DNA from: Sva-07 sp031426215
GTDB lineage: Bacteria > Actinomycetota > Acidimicrobiia > Acidimicrobiales > Ilumatobacteraceae
Assembly: GCA_031426215.1 (NCBI GenBank)
Contig: JANPKU010000033.1
Coordinates: forward strand, 94,319-158,318
Reading direction: 5' to 3'
DNA: 64,000 nucleotides
This document shows positions 16,654-25,450 of this stretch, one piece after another. The first letter of the stretch is position 1. Each line of letters starts with the position of its first letter. Made by a program: the position numbers and the translations under genes. The notes beneath the pieces were generated by a model. That model searched no databases, was not told where the DNA came from, and saw only the letters and a program-made list of their open reading frames with translations.

Positions 16654-18738
16654 TCAAGCTCTCGCAGACAGCTGCTGGCGCACCATCCAGCGGTACATCC
16701 GCTCCTGGCTGTGGGGCTCGAACGAGTTCGTCGGTCCGACGCGGGCCCAGGAGTCGTCCGGCTGCAGTTCCCACGCGACCACGTCGTCGGCGAGCGCGAA
16801 GTCGAGCACCTGGTCGAGCGCTGCGGTGTGGCGCGGGTGCTCGATCGGCACCATCACCTCGACGCGCCGATTCAGGTTGCGCGGCATGAGGTCGGCCGAT
16901 CCGATGAGGTAGACGGCATCCGTCGTGGCCGCTGCGAGGCGCTCGCCGTGCACGACGTTGCCGTGTGCGAACCGGTAGATGCGGCTGTGCTCGAGATACC
17001 GGCCGAGGATGCTGCGCACGCGGATGTTCTCCGACAGCCCGGGCACCCCGGCACGAAGGCAGCAGATGCCCCGCACGACCAGGTCGATCCGTGCACCCGC
17101 TGAGCTCGCGGCGTACAGCGTCTCGATCAGTTCGTCGTCGGCGATCGAGTTGCATTTCAGCACGATGTGGCCGTCTTCACCGAACGACGCTTCGTGCTCG
17201 ATCAGGTCGACGAGCTGACGGCGGAGGTCGCGCGGCGCGACGAGCAGTTCCCGGTAGTCCTCCGACCGGCTGTACCCGGTGAGATGGTTGAACAACTGCG
17301 TGACGTCTTCGCCGATGTCGGGCGAACAGGTGAGCACGCCGATGTCCTCGTAGATCTTCGCGGTCTTGGCGTTGTAGTTGCCGGTCCCGATGTGGATGTA
17401 GCGACGCAACTGGTCGCCGTCGTCGCGGATGACGAGCGCCACCTTGCTGTGGGTCTTCAGACCGACCATGCCGTACACGACGTGAACGCCGGCGCGTTCC
17501 AGCTGGCGAGCCCATTGGACGTTGTTGGCTTCGTCGAAGCGAGCCTTGAGTTCGACGAGCACGGCGACCTGCACACCACGCTCGGCGGCACGAATGAGAC
17601 TGCGGATGATCCCGCTGTCGCCACCCGCGCGATACAGCGTCATCTTGATCGACTGCACCTTGCGGTCGTCAGCGGCTTGAGAGATGAACGCCTCGACGCT
17701 GGTCGCAAAACTCTCGTACGGATGATGGAGCATCACGGCGCGATGGCGCATGACGTCGAAGATCGGACGGTCGATCTCGTCGGCGGCGGCGATCCGGCCG
17801 GACGTGACCGCCGGCCATGCCTCGTCCTTGAGGTCGGGGCGATCGAGCTCCAGCAGTTGCCAGAGGAAGCTGAGATCGAGCGGCGCGCGATGGAACGTGA
17901 CGTCGTCCATCGTGAGTTCGAGCTCACGCACGAGCAGTTCGAGCACTTCGGCGCCGATGTCGTGCGACACCTCGAGACGCACGGCCTTGTTGAACCGACG
18001 CCGCCGTAGCTCCATCTCGACGGCTTCGAGCAGGTCGTCGGCTTCTTCTTCTTCCAACGTGAGGTCGGCGTTGCGACTCACGCGGAACGGAGCCCAGTCC
18101 TCGATGATCATCCCGACGAAGAGTCGATCGAGCTTGGCAGCGATGAGCTGTTCGACCGGCAGGTACCGACCGGGTGCGACCGCCACCAGACGCGGGAACA
18201 ACTTGGGGACCTTGAGCCGGGCGAATCGTCGGTCGCCGGTTTCCGGGTCGGCCACGTTGACCGCCAACGAGAGCGCGAGATCGGAGATGTAGGGAAAGGG
18301 ATGCCCTGGATCGACCGCAAGCGGAGTGAGCACCGGGAAGACCCGTTCGTCGAACCAGTCGTCGAGTTCGGTGCGTTCGTCGTCGGTGACGTCGCTCCAC
18401 GAGATGATGTCGATGCCGGTCGCCCGCAATTCGGGCACGAGGTGGTCGACGAAGGCTCCATCGACCCGGTCGACGAACTCGAGGACCCGGTGGCCGACCT
18501 CGGCGAGAGTCTGCGCCGGCGTACGACCGTCGGGTGACGGGCGATCGATGCCTGCGACGATCTGGTCCTTGAGTGCGGCGACGCGCACCTGGAAGAACTC
18601 GTCGAGGTTGGTGGCCGCGATCGCACAGAATTTCGCTCGCTCGAGCAGCGGGATGCCCGGCTCGGAAGCGAGTTGCACGACGCGATCGTTGAACTGGATC
18701 CAGCTCAATTCCCGGCTGGTGAACCGCTCGTCGCTCAT
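16654..18738 (-). CDS. ppk1: Polyphosphate kinase Ppk1
   Basis: Enzyme of 694 residues that reversibly makes inorganic polyphosphate from ATP. Domains in order are the N-terminal helical domain opening FTSRELSWIQFNDRV, the head domain, and two phospholipase-D-like C-terminal domains. The autophosphorylated histidine is expected in YIHIGTGNYNAKTAKIYED, and VEVMVPIEHP near the C terminus is also conserved. Length is normal. It lies directly upstream of the pst cluster on the same strand, linking phosphate storage to uptake. Confidence 0.95.
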   Translation of the reverse strand: MSDERFTSRELSWIQFNDRVVQLASEPGIPLLERAKFCAIAATNLDEFFQVRVAALKDQIVAGIDRPSPDGRTPAQTLAEVGHRVLEFVDRVDGAFVDHLVPELRATGIDIISWSDVTDDERTELDDWFDERVFPVLTPLAVDPGHPFPYISDLALSLAVNVADPETGDRRFARLKVPKLFPRLVAVAPGRYLPVEQLIAAKLDRLFVGMIIEDWAPFRVSRNADLTLEEEEADDLLEAVEMELRRRRFNKAVRLEVSHDIGAEVLELLVRELELTMDDVTFHRAPLDLSFLWQLLELDRPDLKDEAWPAVTSGRIAAADEIDRPIFDVMRHRAVMLHHPYESFATSVEAFISQAADDRKVQSIKMTLYRAGGDSGIIRSLIRAAERGVQVAVLVELKARFDEANNVQWARQLERAGVHVVYGMVGLKTHSKVALVIRDDGDQLRRYIHIGTGNYNAKTAKIYEDIGVLTCSPDIGEDVTQLFNHLTGYSRSEDYRELLVAPRDLRRQLVDLIEHEASFGEDGHIVLKCNSIADDELIETLYAASSAGARIDLVVRGICCLRAGVPGLSENIRVRSILGRYLEHSRIYRFAHGNVVHGERLAAATTDAVYLIGSADLMPRNLNRRVEVMVPIEHPRHTAALDQVLDFALADDVVAWELQPDDSWARVGPTNSFEPHSQERMYRWMVRQQLSARA

Positions 18739-18778
18739 CGCCGCCGGTCTCGCTCCTCGTTGCTCGACGTCAGGACGA

Positions 18779-19045
18779 TCAGCCGTCGTCCTCGGCGTAG
18801 CCGAGGTCCCATTCGATGGTGATCAGTTCACGTTCCGCGTCACGCACGATTCGCTCACGATTACGACGGAACTGCGGGTCGTCACGCTGCAACAACACCA
18901 GCCGCGCCAGCACCCGGGCGCGGAACTCGTCGAGCACCTGGCGATCGCCCCAGTCGCCGTAGACCTCCCAGTGAGGTGCCACCGGGCCGTGGTACACGAT
19001 GCGGGCGTGGGCCCGCGGGGCCTGGGTCTCGGCGAGGTTGGTCAT
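18779..19045 (-). CDS. Hypothetical protein upstream of ppk
   Basis: Unrecognised soluble protein of 88 residues, rich in Arg, Glu and Asp, with a probable long helix in the second half. I start it at the ATG at 19045, which has TAGAGT 8 bases upstream; the frame is open to 19105. It ends 41 bases before ppk on the same strand and could share its transcript. No function is suggested by sequence. Confidence 0.55.
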   Translation of the reverse strand: MTNLAETQAPRAHARIVYHGPVAPHWEVYGDWGDRQVLDEFRARVLARLVLLQRDDPQFRRNRERIVRDAERELITIEWDLGYAEDDG

Positions 19046-19293
19046 GGCGGCCGACTCTATCGCCACCACGCACGACCGGTCGTCGGACGGAATCGTGGCA
19101 TTCACATTACGGATGTGTTACGGTTTGCAGTCGACAACACGACGATCGGTACCCACCGAGCTCTTACCCGACTCATCCACACTGAGTTCGGGCACTCCAC
19201 CACAGATTTCGAGCCCGAATCCGGAACCGAACGCACGTCCCGAGCGTCGAATCACCACTCCACACCGAACTCCCCACGCAGGAAGGGTCACCA

Positions 19294-19599
19294 ATGGCCA
19301 AGTTCATCGCCCGCTCGCACCAGATCCCCGTCGAGACCGCACATGTGCCGCACGATCCTGATTCGGCGACCGCCTGGATGGCCGACGGCAACTGTCGGCT
19401 GCACCCACCGGCCACCTTCTTCCCGAGTGACGGCGTCGGCGTCGATCGCGCACGCAAGATCTGCAAGGACTGTCCCGTGCTGGCCACCTGTCTCGACTTC
19501 GCGCTCGAAGAGCGCATCGAACACGGTGTGTGGGGCGGGTGCAGCGAACGCGAGCGGCGACGCATCCTCAAACGCCGTCGCATCGACTCCCTGGTCTGA
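19294..19599 (+). CDS. WhiB-family iron-sulfur transcription regulator (first copy)
   Basis: Small Wbl protein of 101 residues. Four cysteines (C34, C57, C60, C66) in the C-x22-C-x2-C-x5-C spacing bind a [4Fe-4S] cluster. GVWGG (78-82) and the Arg/Lys tail ERERRRILKRRR complete the family signature. Wbl proteins bind the primary sigma factor and act on transcription. The ATG has a good Shine-Dalgarno (AGGAAGGG, 6 bases). About 250 bases of non-coding DNA lie upstream, room for a long regulated leader. Confidence 0.93.
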   Translation: MAKFIARSHQIPVETAHVPHDPDSATAWMADGNCRLHPPATFFPSDGVGVDRARKICKDCPVLATCLDFALEERIEHGVWGGCSERERRRILKRRRIDSLV

Positions 19600-19652
19600 C
19601 CGTCGCATCGATCCGCCAGGTCTGAATCGACCGGCGGGTCAGAGATCGGGAG

Positions 19653-19847
19653 CTACTTCAACTCGTCGGGCGAAGCGCTCGACGTTGTCGTCCCCGAGGT
19701 CTCGTCAGACTTGTTGGAGTCCGCGATCCCGTCCTTGAATTCCTTCTGGGCCTTGCCGAGGTTCTTGGCGAGCTTGGGCAGCTGTGAGCCGCCGAAGAGC
19801 ACCAACACCACGATCAAGATGATTATCCACTCGGGACCACCTGGCAT
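19653..19847 (-). CDS. tatA: Twin-arginine translocase subunit TatA
   Basis: TatA/E-type protein of 64 residues. A short periplasmic N terminus (MPGGPEW) leads to one transmembrane helix, the hinge FGGSQLPKLAKNLGKAQKEF (the conserved FG and amphipathic helix), and an acidic Ser/Thr tail. TatA oligomers form the pore for folded proteins. The start at 19847 rather than 19856 is supported by TAGCGT 7 bases upstream. tatB and tatC are not adjacent. Confidence 0.92.
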   Translation of the reverse strand: MPGGPEWIIILIVVLVLFGGSQLPKLAKNLGKAQKEFKDGIADSNKSDETSGTTTSSASPDELK

Positions 19848-19854
19848 GACTGAC

Positions 19855-19860
19855 ACGCTA
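19855..19860 (-). promoter_or_regulatory. -10 box (TAGCGT) fixing the tatA start
   Basis: TAGCGT ends 7 bases before the ATG at 19847, with no Shine-Dalgarno. It overlaps codons that a start at 19856 would need, so the shorter TatA is preferred. Confidence 0.5.
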
Positions 19861-19929
19861 CCCCATGGCCAGGCGCGATGGGCAGCGGCCCCCGGACAGG
19901 TACTTGCTCAGCGCTGGATCGCTGCGGAA

Positions 19930-20229
19930 TCAGGCGGTGATGGTGCTGCGGGCAACCTGGGCGCGCTGGCGACGAATCCGACGCCGTTCACGTTCCGACA
20001 GTCCGCCCCAGATCCCGAACTTCTCGCCGTTCTGCAAGGCGAACTCGAGACAGTCGTGACGCACCTCGCAGCCTCGGCACACCTCTTTCGCCTCACGGGT
20101 GGACGCCCCACGCTCGGGAAAGAACAGATCGGGATCGACGCCGAGACAGTTCGCGTAGTCGTGCCAATCGGGATCGGGTTCGACCGGAACGGCGCTGACC
20201 GTGATGCTGGATGTGGTGATGAACTGCAT
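19930..20229 (-). CDS. WhiB-family iron-sulfur transcription regulator (second copy)
   Basis: Second Wbl protein, 99 residues. Cluster ligands C28, C51, C54, C60; GIWGG at 72-76; basic tail ERERRRIRRQR. The N terminus differs from the first copy, so the two are paralogues with different partners or targets rather than a recent duplication. I use the ATG at 20229 (GGGAG about 10 bases upstream); an ATG at 20289 would add 20 Arg-rich residues. A plausible promoter (TTGCGA, 18 bases, CAGAAT) lies around 20320-20355 on the minus strand. Confidence 0.92.
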   Translation of the reverse strand: MQFITTSSITVSAVPVEPDPDWHDYANCLGVDPDLFFPERGASTREAKEVCRGCEVRHDCLEFALQNGEKFGIWGGLSERERRRIRRQRAQVARSTITA

Positions 20230-20369
20230 GTGGAGGATCTCCCTGCGTGCCCGGAGGCGTCGAATGTGTCCGCAATCACCCGCCCCCAACGAACGATCGA
20301 CAGCGACGTAATTACAGTGGCGTCATTCTGCCATAGCACAGACGAATTTCGCAAGGGCGGATTTCGAAC

Positions 20370-20392
20370 GATTCGCGCGGTGCGCGCGAATC
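20370..20392 (-). terminator. Hairpin at the end of the VWA gene
   Basis: Perfect 10-base arms GATTCGCGCG/CGCGCGAATC with a 3-base loop. It overlaps the last bases of the VWA-domain gene's stop codon and precedes the second whiB promoter region. A GC-rich terminator without a clear U-tract. Confidence 0.6.
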
Positions 20393-22403
20393 AACCAGCG
20401 CGGCGGCTGCGGCGGGCAAGCTCGCGCTTGCCCTGCATGAAGTCGACGAGCACGTAGTCGCCCAGATTCTCGGGCGTGGTGAAGAACGCCCGTCCCCGAT
20501 TGATCTGCGTGAGCTGCTCGATGAAGTGACGCAGTGAGCCATCAGCTCCGAGGCCGAAGGTGTTGATGCGGATCTGCTCCTTGGTGCAGCGCACCACCTC
20601 ACGCAGCGTGGCCTCGATGGTCTCGCGTACCGGCGGATAGTTGAAGAACGGCATGCCATTGTCGGTGATGTGCGCCGTCGGCTCACCGTCGGTGATCATG
20701 ATGATCTGCTTCGTGCCCGACTCGCGAGCCAGCAGCTTGCGCGCCAGCGTGAAGCCGTGGTGCATGTTGGTGCCGTACACGAAGTCCCACGACACCTCGG
20801 GCAACTGCTCGGCGGTGAGCACACGGGCCGTCTCGGAAAAGCCGACGATGCCGAGGTAGTCGCGGGGAAACTGCGAGGTGATCAAGCTGTGCAAGGCCAT
20901 CGCCACCTTCTTGGCCGGCAGGAAGTTGTCGCGCATCGGCATCGACAACGACAGGTCGAGCATCAGCACCGTCGACGACCTCGTGACGTGCTCGGTTCGT
21001 TCGATTTCGAAGTCCGATGGATCGAGCTGGATCGGCGTGCCACCACCGCTGCGGCGCAGCGCGTTGCGGATCGTGCGGTTCAAGTCGAGCTGGAACGGAT
21101 CGCCGTACTCGTAGGCCTTGGTGTCGTACGTGCGCTCGTGGCCCTGGCCGAGATTGCTGGTGTCGTGCTGGCCGACCGTGTCCTTGGCCAGCTTCGAGAA
21201 CAGATCGCGTAATGCGTTCGCGCCGATCTTGCGGAGGCCCTTCGGTGTCATCTCCAGGCGGCCCTCCTTCTGCTCGATCAGGCCGGCGTCCTCCAACATC
21301 TTGGTCAGCTCGGCGAGCCGCTCCAGCGACTTGGCGGCGTCGTCACCCATCAGGTCGCGCACCCGATCCATGTCGGCTTCGGCGAGCGCACCGGGGCTGG
21401 CGGCGTTGCGCAACAGATTCTCGAGCTGATCGAGATCGCCCATGTCCTTCATTGCCTGCATCGCCTGCTGGAACCCCATCGGGTCCTGCCCGTCGAAGTC
21501 GTAGCTCTGGTTCCAGTTGAGTTGCGGGAACATCTGCTGCAGATTCCCTGACAGCTGTTGCATCTGCCACTGCAGATCCATGTCCTCCATCAGCTGATCG
21601 GACAGCTGTTGGAGTTGTGCCCGTTGCTCGGGCGTCATCGAGTTCATCATTGCCTGCATGGCCGCCATGCGCTTGGCCATCTGCTCGAGGAGCTCCTCGA
21701 CGGTCTCGGGGTTCTCGGGGAAGAAGTCGCCGAATTCCTCCATGAACTGCTCGAAGCCGGGGTCGTCGCCACGCTGGTGCTTCTCGAGCATCTCGTTGAG
21801 CGCCGCCATCATGTCCTTCATGCGCGCCATGTCCTCGGGGGACATGTTCGCCATCGCACCCGACATCTGGTCGACCATCTGCTGCATCAGCTGATCCCTC
21901 AGCTTGTCCATCAGCTGATCGAAGCGCTGCTTCGCCTCCTTCGACTCGAAGTTGTACGAGTCGAGTTCGCGCACCTTTCCGGCGAGGTCGTCGGGCATCA
22001 GATCGAGGCGCATGTTGCGTTCGTCGGCGGCAGCGCGAGCATTCTCTGCGCGCCGTTCGTCGCCGGAGTTCTCGGCGTTGCGCCGAGCATTCTCGATCGC
22101 GTGACGCTCTTCGTCGATGATGTCGTCGAGTTGGTCCTTGATCTCGTCGTACACGCCACCGAGATCCGAATTCCCCAGACGCTTCTGGCGTTCGGCCCGC
22201 AGCTGTTCGAGGAGTTCACGCAAGCCCTGGAGTTGCTCGCCGTTGCGATCGGTCATCCCGTCCTGCATCATCCGGCGCAGCGCAGCGTTGACATCGCCGT
22301 GGTAGAGCAACTCGTCGGTGAGCTCGTCGAAGGCCGCCTCGGCGTCGAACACGAAGCCGGTCTGTGTGCCGTCCCAGCGGGAGTACTCGAACCGCTTCGC
22401 CAT
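20391..22403 (-). CDS. VWA-domain protein, ChlD/CoxE-like partner of a MoxR/ChlI ATPase
   Basis: Protein of 670 residues. The first 400 are Met/Gln/Glu/Asp-rich helices, probably coiled coil. The C-terminal von Willebrand A domain carries an intact MIDAS: D483-L-S485-L-S487, and IIMITDGEP further on. Proteins of this build are encoded with a ChlI-like AAA+ ATPase in actinobacteria and annotated as magnesium-chelatase-like; true Mg chelation is not implied because no chlorophyll genes are here. The matching ATPase lies 1.5 kb upstream on the same strand, beyond two opposite genes. TAAGTT sits 6 bases before the ATG. Confidence 0.85.
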   Translation of the reverse strand: MAKRFEYSRWDGTQTGFVFDAEAAFDELTDELLYHGDVNAALRRMMQDGMTDRNGEQLQGLRELLEQLRAERQKRLGNSDLGGVYDEIKDQLDDIIDEERHAIENARRNAENSGDERRAENARAAADERNMRLDLMPDDLAGKVRELDSYNFESKEAKQRFDQLMDKLRDQLMQQMVDQMSGAMANMSPEDMARMKDMMAALNEMLEKHQRGDDPGFEQFMEEFGDFFPENPETVEELLEQMAKRMAAMQAMMNSMTPEQRAQLQQLSDQLMEDMDLQWQMQQLSGNLQQMFPQLNWNQSYDFDGQDPMGFQQAMQAMKDMGDLDQLENLLRNAASPGALAEADMDRVRDLMGDDAAKSLERLAELTKMLEDAGLIEQKEGRLEMTPKGLRKIGANALRDLFSKLAKDTVGQHDTSNLGQGHERTYDTKAYEYGDPFQLDLNRTIRNALRRSGGGTPIQLDPSDFEIERTEHVTRSSTVLMLDLSLSMPMRDNFLPAKKVAMALHSLITSQFPRDYLGIVGFSETARVLTAEQLPEVSWDFVYGTNMHHGFTLARKLLARESGTKQIIMITDGEPTAHITDNGMPFFNYPPVRETIEATLREVVRCTKEQIRINTFGLGADGSLRHFIEQLTQINRGRAFFTTPENLGDYVLVDFMQGKRELARRSRRAG

Positions 22404-22461
22404 GACTGGAACTTAACGGGTCGTCCTCCGCTTCGCTGCTCGGAGCCCGTAACATCATCTC

Positions 22462-23007
22462 ATGCGTGTCCCTCGCACGTTCGTCTTCGTCGACTTGTCC
22501 GGATTCACGAACTACACCGCCGCGTTCGGTGACGACGCCGCGGGCCGTATTCTCAGCACGTTTCGCGGCATCGTTCGCACCGTTGCATCCGATCGCGGCG
22601 TGCGAATCGCCAAGTGGCTCGGCGACGGTTGCATGGTGGTGGCCGTCGACCAGGGTGATGCCATCGAGTTCGTACTCGACCTCGAACAGTGCGCCACCGA
22701 TGTGTGCGCTCCGCTCACCATCCGCGCCGGGTTGGCGACGGGCCACGCCCTGCTGTTCGAGGGTGACGACTACATCGGCTCGGCTGTCAACATGGCCGCC
22801 CGGTTGTGCGACTACGCCCGCGGTGTCCAAGTGCTGATGCCGACGATGCAACTCGATCGTCTGCCGCACGGTGTCACCGCTGAGCCGTACGGCGAGGTCG
22901 AGCTTCGCGGATTCCCTGGGCCCATCGAGGTCGTCAGCCTGGTGGGTGTCCCCCAGTCGGCGAGCCTCGACGCATCCGAGCTGTGGACCCGCTCGCCGTT
23001 CATCTGA
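22462..23007 (+). CDS. Class III adenylate cyclase, catalytic domain only
   Basis: Stand-alone cyclase homology domain of 181 residues. All catalytic positions look intact: metal-binding D11 (FVDLSGFT) and D55 (KWLGDG), substrate-selecting K51 and D103 (GDDYIG), and transition-state N110 and R114 (VNMAARL). K and D at the selector positions indicate ATP, so cAMP is the expected product. There is no sensor or membrane part. The start has TAACAT 6 bases upstream, leaderless style. Its stop overlaps or nearly abuts the GH1-like gene, suggesting coupled expression. Confidence 0.87.
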   Translation: MRVPRTFVFVDLSGFTNYTAAFGDDAAGRILSTFRGIVRTVASDRGVRIAKWLGDGCMVVAVDQGDAIEFVLDLEQCATDVCAPLTIRAGLATGHALLFEGDDYIGSAVNMAARLCDYARGVQVLMPTMQLDRLPHGVTAEPYGEVELRGFPGPIEVVSLVGVPQSASLDASELWTRSPFI

Positions 23008-23915
23008 CCGGGCCGGCCAGCATGACCTTCCTCCGGGGCGCATCGCTCACCACGGCTGCCACCCTCGGTCATGCTGCTACCGCCGATCTCGGTCCGACAG
23101 CGGGGAACGGCTTCGGCACCCGCTGGTCGGACGACCTGGCGGCTCTTCACGACATCGGAATCTCCGACGTGCGGATCACACTCGACTGGGCACGGCTGCA
23201 GCCCGGACCGGGTGCCGTCGACCACGAGTGGGCCGAACGATTCGAGCAGATCCTGCTGGCCTGCGATGGGATCGGTGTCCGACCGTGGGGGTGCCTCCAC
23301 GAGGATTCGGTTCCACGGTGGTTCGACAACGACGGTGGATTCGACGACGACGAGACCATCACGAGGTGGTGGCCACGATGGGTCGAGCGGGCCGCCGACC
23401 GGTTCGGTGACCTCGTCGCAGGTTGGATGCCGTTCGCCTGCATCCCCGCCGGAATCGCAGAGCAACCATGGATCGACACGTGGGGGATTCTCGGCGGCGG
23501 ACCGCCGGTGGTGGCCGCTGTCGACGTGAGCCACCGCGCCGACACCGTGGATCGGTACGTCGGGCGGATGGACCTCCTCGGCGCCGTGCTCATCGGTGCC
23601 CCTGACGGCGGCGATATGGCGGATGCGGCCACCCTCGCACGATGCGTCGACCGTTGGGGTGGCGAGATCCGAGAGGCCGCCGGCTCCGTCGACAACGTGT
23701 CCGTGATCGCCAGCTTCGGCGCCGATCACCCCGACCCGGACGTCGCAGGCGACATCGTGGCGGCATGGCGTTCGATGCTCGACGATGCGTGCTCCGACGG
23801 CGTCCCGGTCGACGTCGCCCTCCTCGAGCCCGCGATCACCGGGCCGGGCTCGTCACAGGGGCTCCTCGACACCGATCGAGCCCCCACCCCCTCGAGCTCC
23901 GCCTTCCTCGACTGA
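22983..23915 (+). CDS. Glycoside hydrolase family 1-like protein, probably inactive
   Basis: Protein of 310 residues (GTG at 22983; an ATG at 23022, after the cyclase stop, is an alternative giving 297). The N-terminal half follows the GH1 TIM barrel: ISDVRITLDWARLQPG parallels the FRFSISWSRI strand, and CLHEDSVPRWFDNDGG parallels YHWDLPQ-L-GGW. After DRFGDLVAGW the acid/base motif NEP is replaced by PFAC. No nucleophile TENG is visible, and it is about 140 residues shorter than usual. A binding or regulatory role is possible. It is probably co-translated with the cyclase. Confidence 0.65.
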   Translation: MDPLAVHLTGPASMTFLRGASLTTAATLGHAATADLGPTAGNGFGTRWSDDLAALHDIGISDVRITLDWARLQPGPGAVDHEWAERFEQILLACDGIGVRPWGCLHEDSVPRWFDNDGGFDDDETITRWWPRWVERAADRFGDLVAGWMPFACIPAGIAEQPWIDTWGILGGGPPVVAAVDVSHRADTVDRYVGRMDLLGAVLIGAPDGGDMADAATLARCVDRWGGEIREAAGSVDNVSVIASFGADHPDPDVAGDIVAAWRSMLDDACSDGVPVDVALLEPAITGPGSSQGLLDTDRAPTPSSSAFLD

Positions 23916-23946
23916 TGTTCGAGATGTGCCAGGCACATCTCGAACA
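23916..23946. repeat. Palindromic intergenic repeat, family B, copy 1 (minimal)
   Basis: Perfect 15-base arms TGTTCGAGATGTGCC around one central base. It fills the entire gap between two convergent stop codons (23915 and 23948), so it can be a bidirectional terminator. This copy lacks the longer loop found in the other three. Confidence 0.9.
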
Positions 23947-23947
23947 G

Positions 23948-25378
23948 TCAGGTGCGGCCGCGGTAGGTGGCGCTGGCGCCGGCGGCGTCCTTGTTCAGAC
24001 GCTTGCTGAGATGGAGACCTTCCAGGACGAACCCGGCGGCGGCGCCCACGGCAGCCGGTGACTCGTCGCCGCCGGTCAGCACGGCGACCGGCGGCCTCAG
24101 CGCGTCGACCTCCTCGACCAGCCGGGCGAGTTCTTCACTCGTGACCCCTTCGCCCGTGTGAGCCACGGCGCCCGCCTCGAATGCGTCGACGACCGCTCTC
24201 GTCTGCTCCGGCGGGACGGTCTCCTTGAAGACCGTGAGCACCGCACCCTTGATGAGGTTCTCCATGATCGCACCCTCGCGACCGTCCTCGATCGATTCGA
24301 TCTCGATCTTGCCCATCGAGCTCGCCGCCAGCGCATCGAGATCGTCGACACGAGCGACGATGTGGCGCTCGCCGGAGCGCAGACCCCGCCGCAGCGCATT
24401 GGCCGCGAGCGCCTCGTAGTTCGCCACGCTGAGGCGCACGCTGACGCCGGATCGCTGGTTGACGTGGTTGCTGGCGCGTGCGAGATGGCTGAATGTCGCG
24501 ACGACGTGGGCCAAGTACTCCGGAACGTCGACGGTGACGCGGCCGGCCGAGGTGGTGATGTCGAGCGCGACCGCTTCCTGGCGCATGATCGCCACTTCGG
24601 TGTCGACCTCGAGCGGATAGTGCGTGCGGATCTGGCTGCCGAAGCGGTCCTTCAGCGGCGTGATGATGCGACCGCGATTCGTGTAGTCCTCCGGGTTCGC
24701 CGACGCGAGCAGCATCACGTCGAGAGGCAGACGGATCTTGTACCCGCGGATCTGGATGTCACGTTCCTCGAGGACGTTGAGCATGCCGACCTGGATCCGC
24801 TCGGCGAGATCGGGCAACTCGTTGATAGCGAAGATTCCCCGGTTGGTGCGCGGCACCAGGCCGTAGTGGAGCGTCAGTTCGTCGGACAGGTAGCGACCCT
24901 CTGCCACCTTGATGGGATCGACCTCGCCGATCAGGTCGGCGATCGACGTGTCGGGCGTGGCCAGCTTCTCGCCGAAGCGCTCGCTGCGGTGCACCCAGTG
25001 CACCGGTGTGTCGTCGCCCAGTTCCTCGACCAGGTCGCGGGCGTGCTTCGAGACCGGCGAGTACGGATTGTCGTTGATCTCGCTGCCGGCGACGATGGGC
25101 ATCCACTCGTCGAGGAGACCGGTGAGTGAACGGATCATGCGAGTCTTGGCCTGGCCGCGCTCGCCGAGGAAGATCACATCGTGGCCGGCCAGCAAGGCAT
25201 TCTCGAGCTGGGGCATGACCGTGTTCTCGTACCCGGACACCCCCTCGAAGAGCGGCTCACCCGCCGCGACCTTCTCGATGGCGTGCTCACGCACCTCCTG
25301 CTTCACGGGACGAGAGACCCAACCGGAAGCCCGGAGTTCTCCCAACGTGGTCGCCTGCGGTCGATCCATCTCAGCCAT
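23948..25378 (-). CDS. ChlI/MoxR-type AAA+ ATPase
   Basis: AAA+ protein of 476 residues annotated in relatives as magnesium-chelatase subunit ChlI-like. Walker A is the variant GERGQAKT (about residue 72), Walker B-type FAINELPDL, and the arginine-containing NRGRIITPLKDRFG with sensor-1 ASANPEDYTN. The C-terminal lid runs to about residue 440. It likely remodels a target together with the VWA protein at 20391-22403. The ATG at 25378 is supported by TAGGTT 6 bases upstream. It is divergent from the GH2 gene with 72 bases between. Confidence 0.88.
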   Translation of the reverse strand: MAEMDRPQATTLGELRASGWVSRPVKQEVREHAIEKVAAGEPLFEGVSGYENTVMPQLENALLAGHDVIFLGERGQAKTRMIRSLTGLLDEWMPIVAGSEINDNPYSPVSKHARDLVEELGDDTPVHWVHRSERFGEKLATPDTSIADLIGEVDPIKVAEGRYLSDELTLHYGLVPRTNRGIFAINELPDLAERIQVGMLNVLEERDIQIRGYKIRLPLDVMLLASANPEDYTNRGRIITPLKDRFGSQIRTHYPLEVDTEVAIMRQEAVALDITTSAGRVTVDVPEYLAHVVATFSHLARASNHVNQRSGVSVRLSVANYEALAANALRRGLRSGERHIVARVDDLDALAASSMGKIEIESIEDGREGAIMENLIKGAVLTVFKETVPPEQTRAVVDAFEAGAVAHTGEGVTSEELARLVEEVDALRPPVAVLTGGDESPAAVGAAAGFVLEGLHLSKRLNKDAAGASATYRGRT

Positions 25379-25450
25379 GGATCGAACCTACCCCGACAGG
25401 AGCGACGGTGAGCATGCGAGCTCGCCACTCGCCGGGCGTACGCTCGACCA

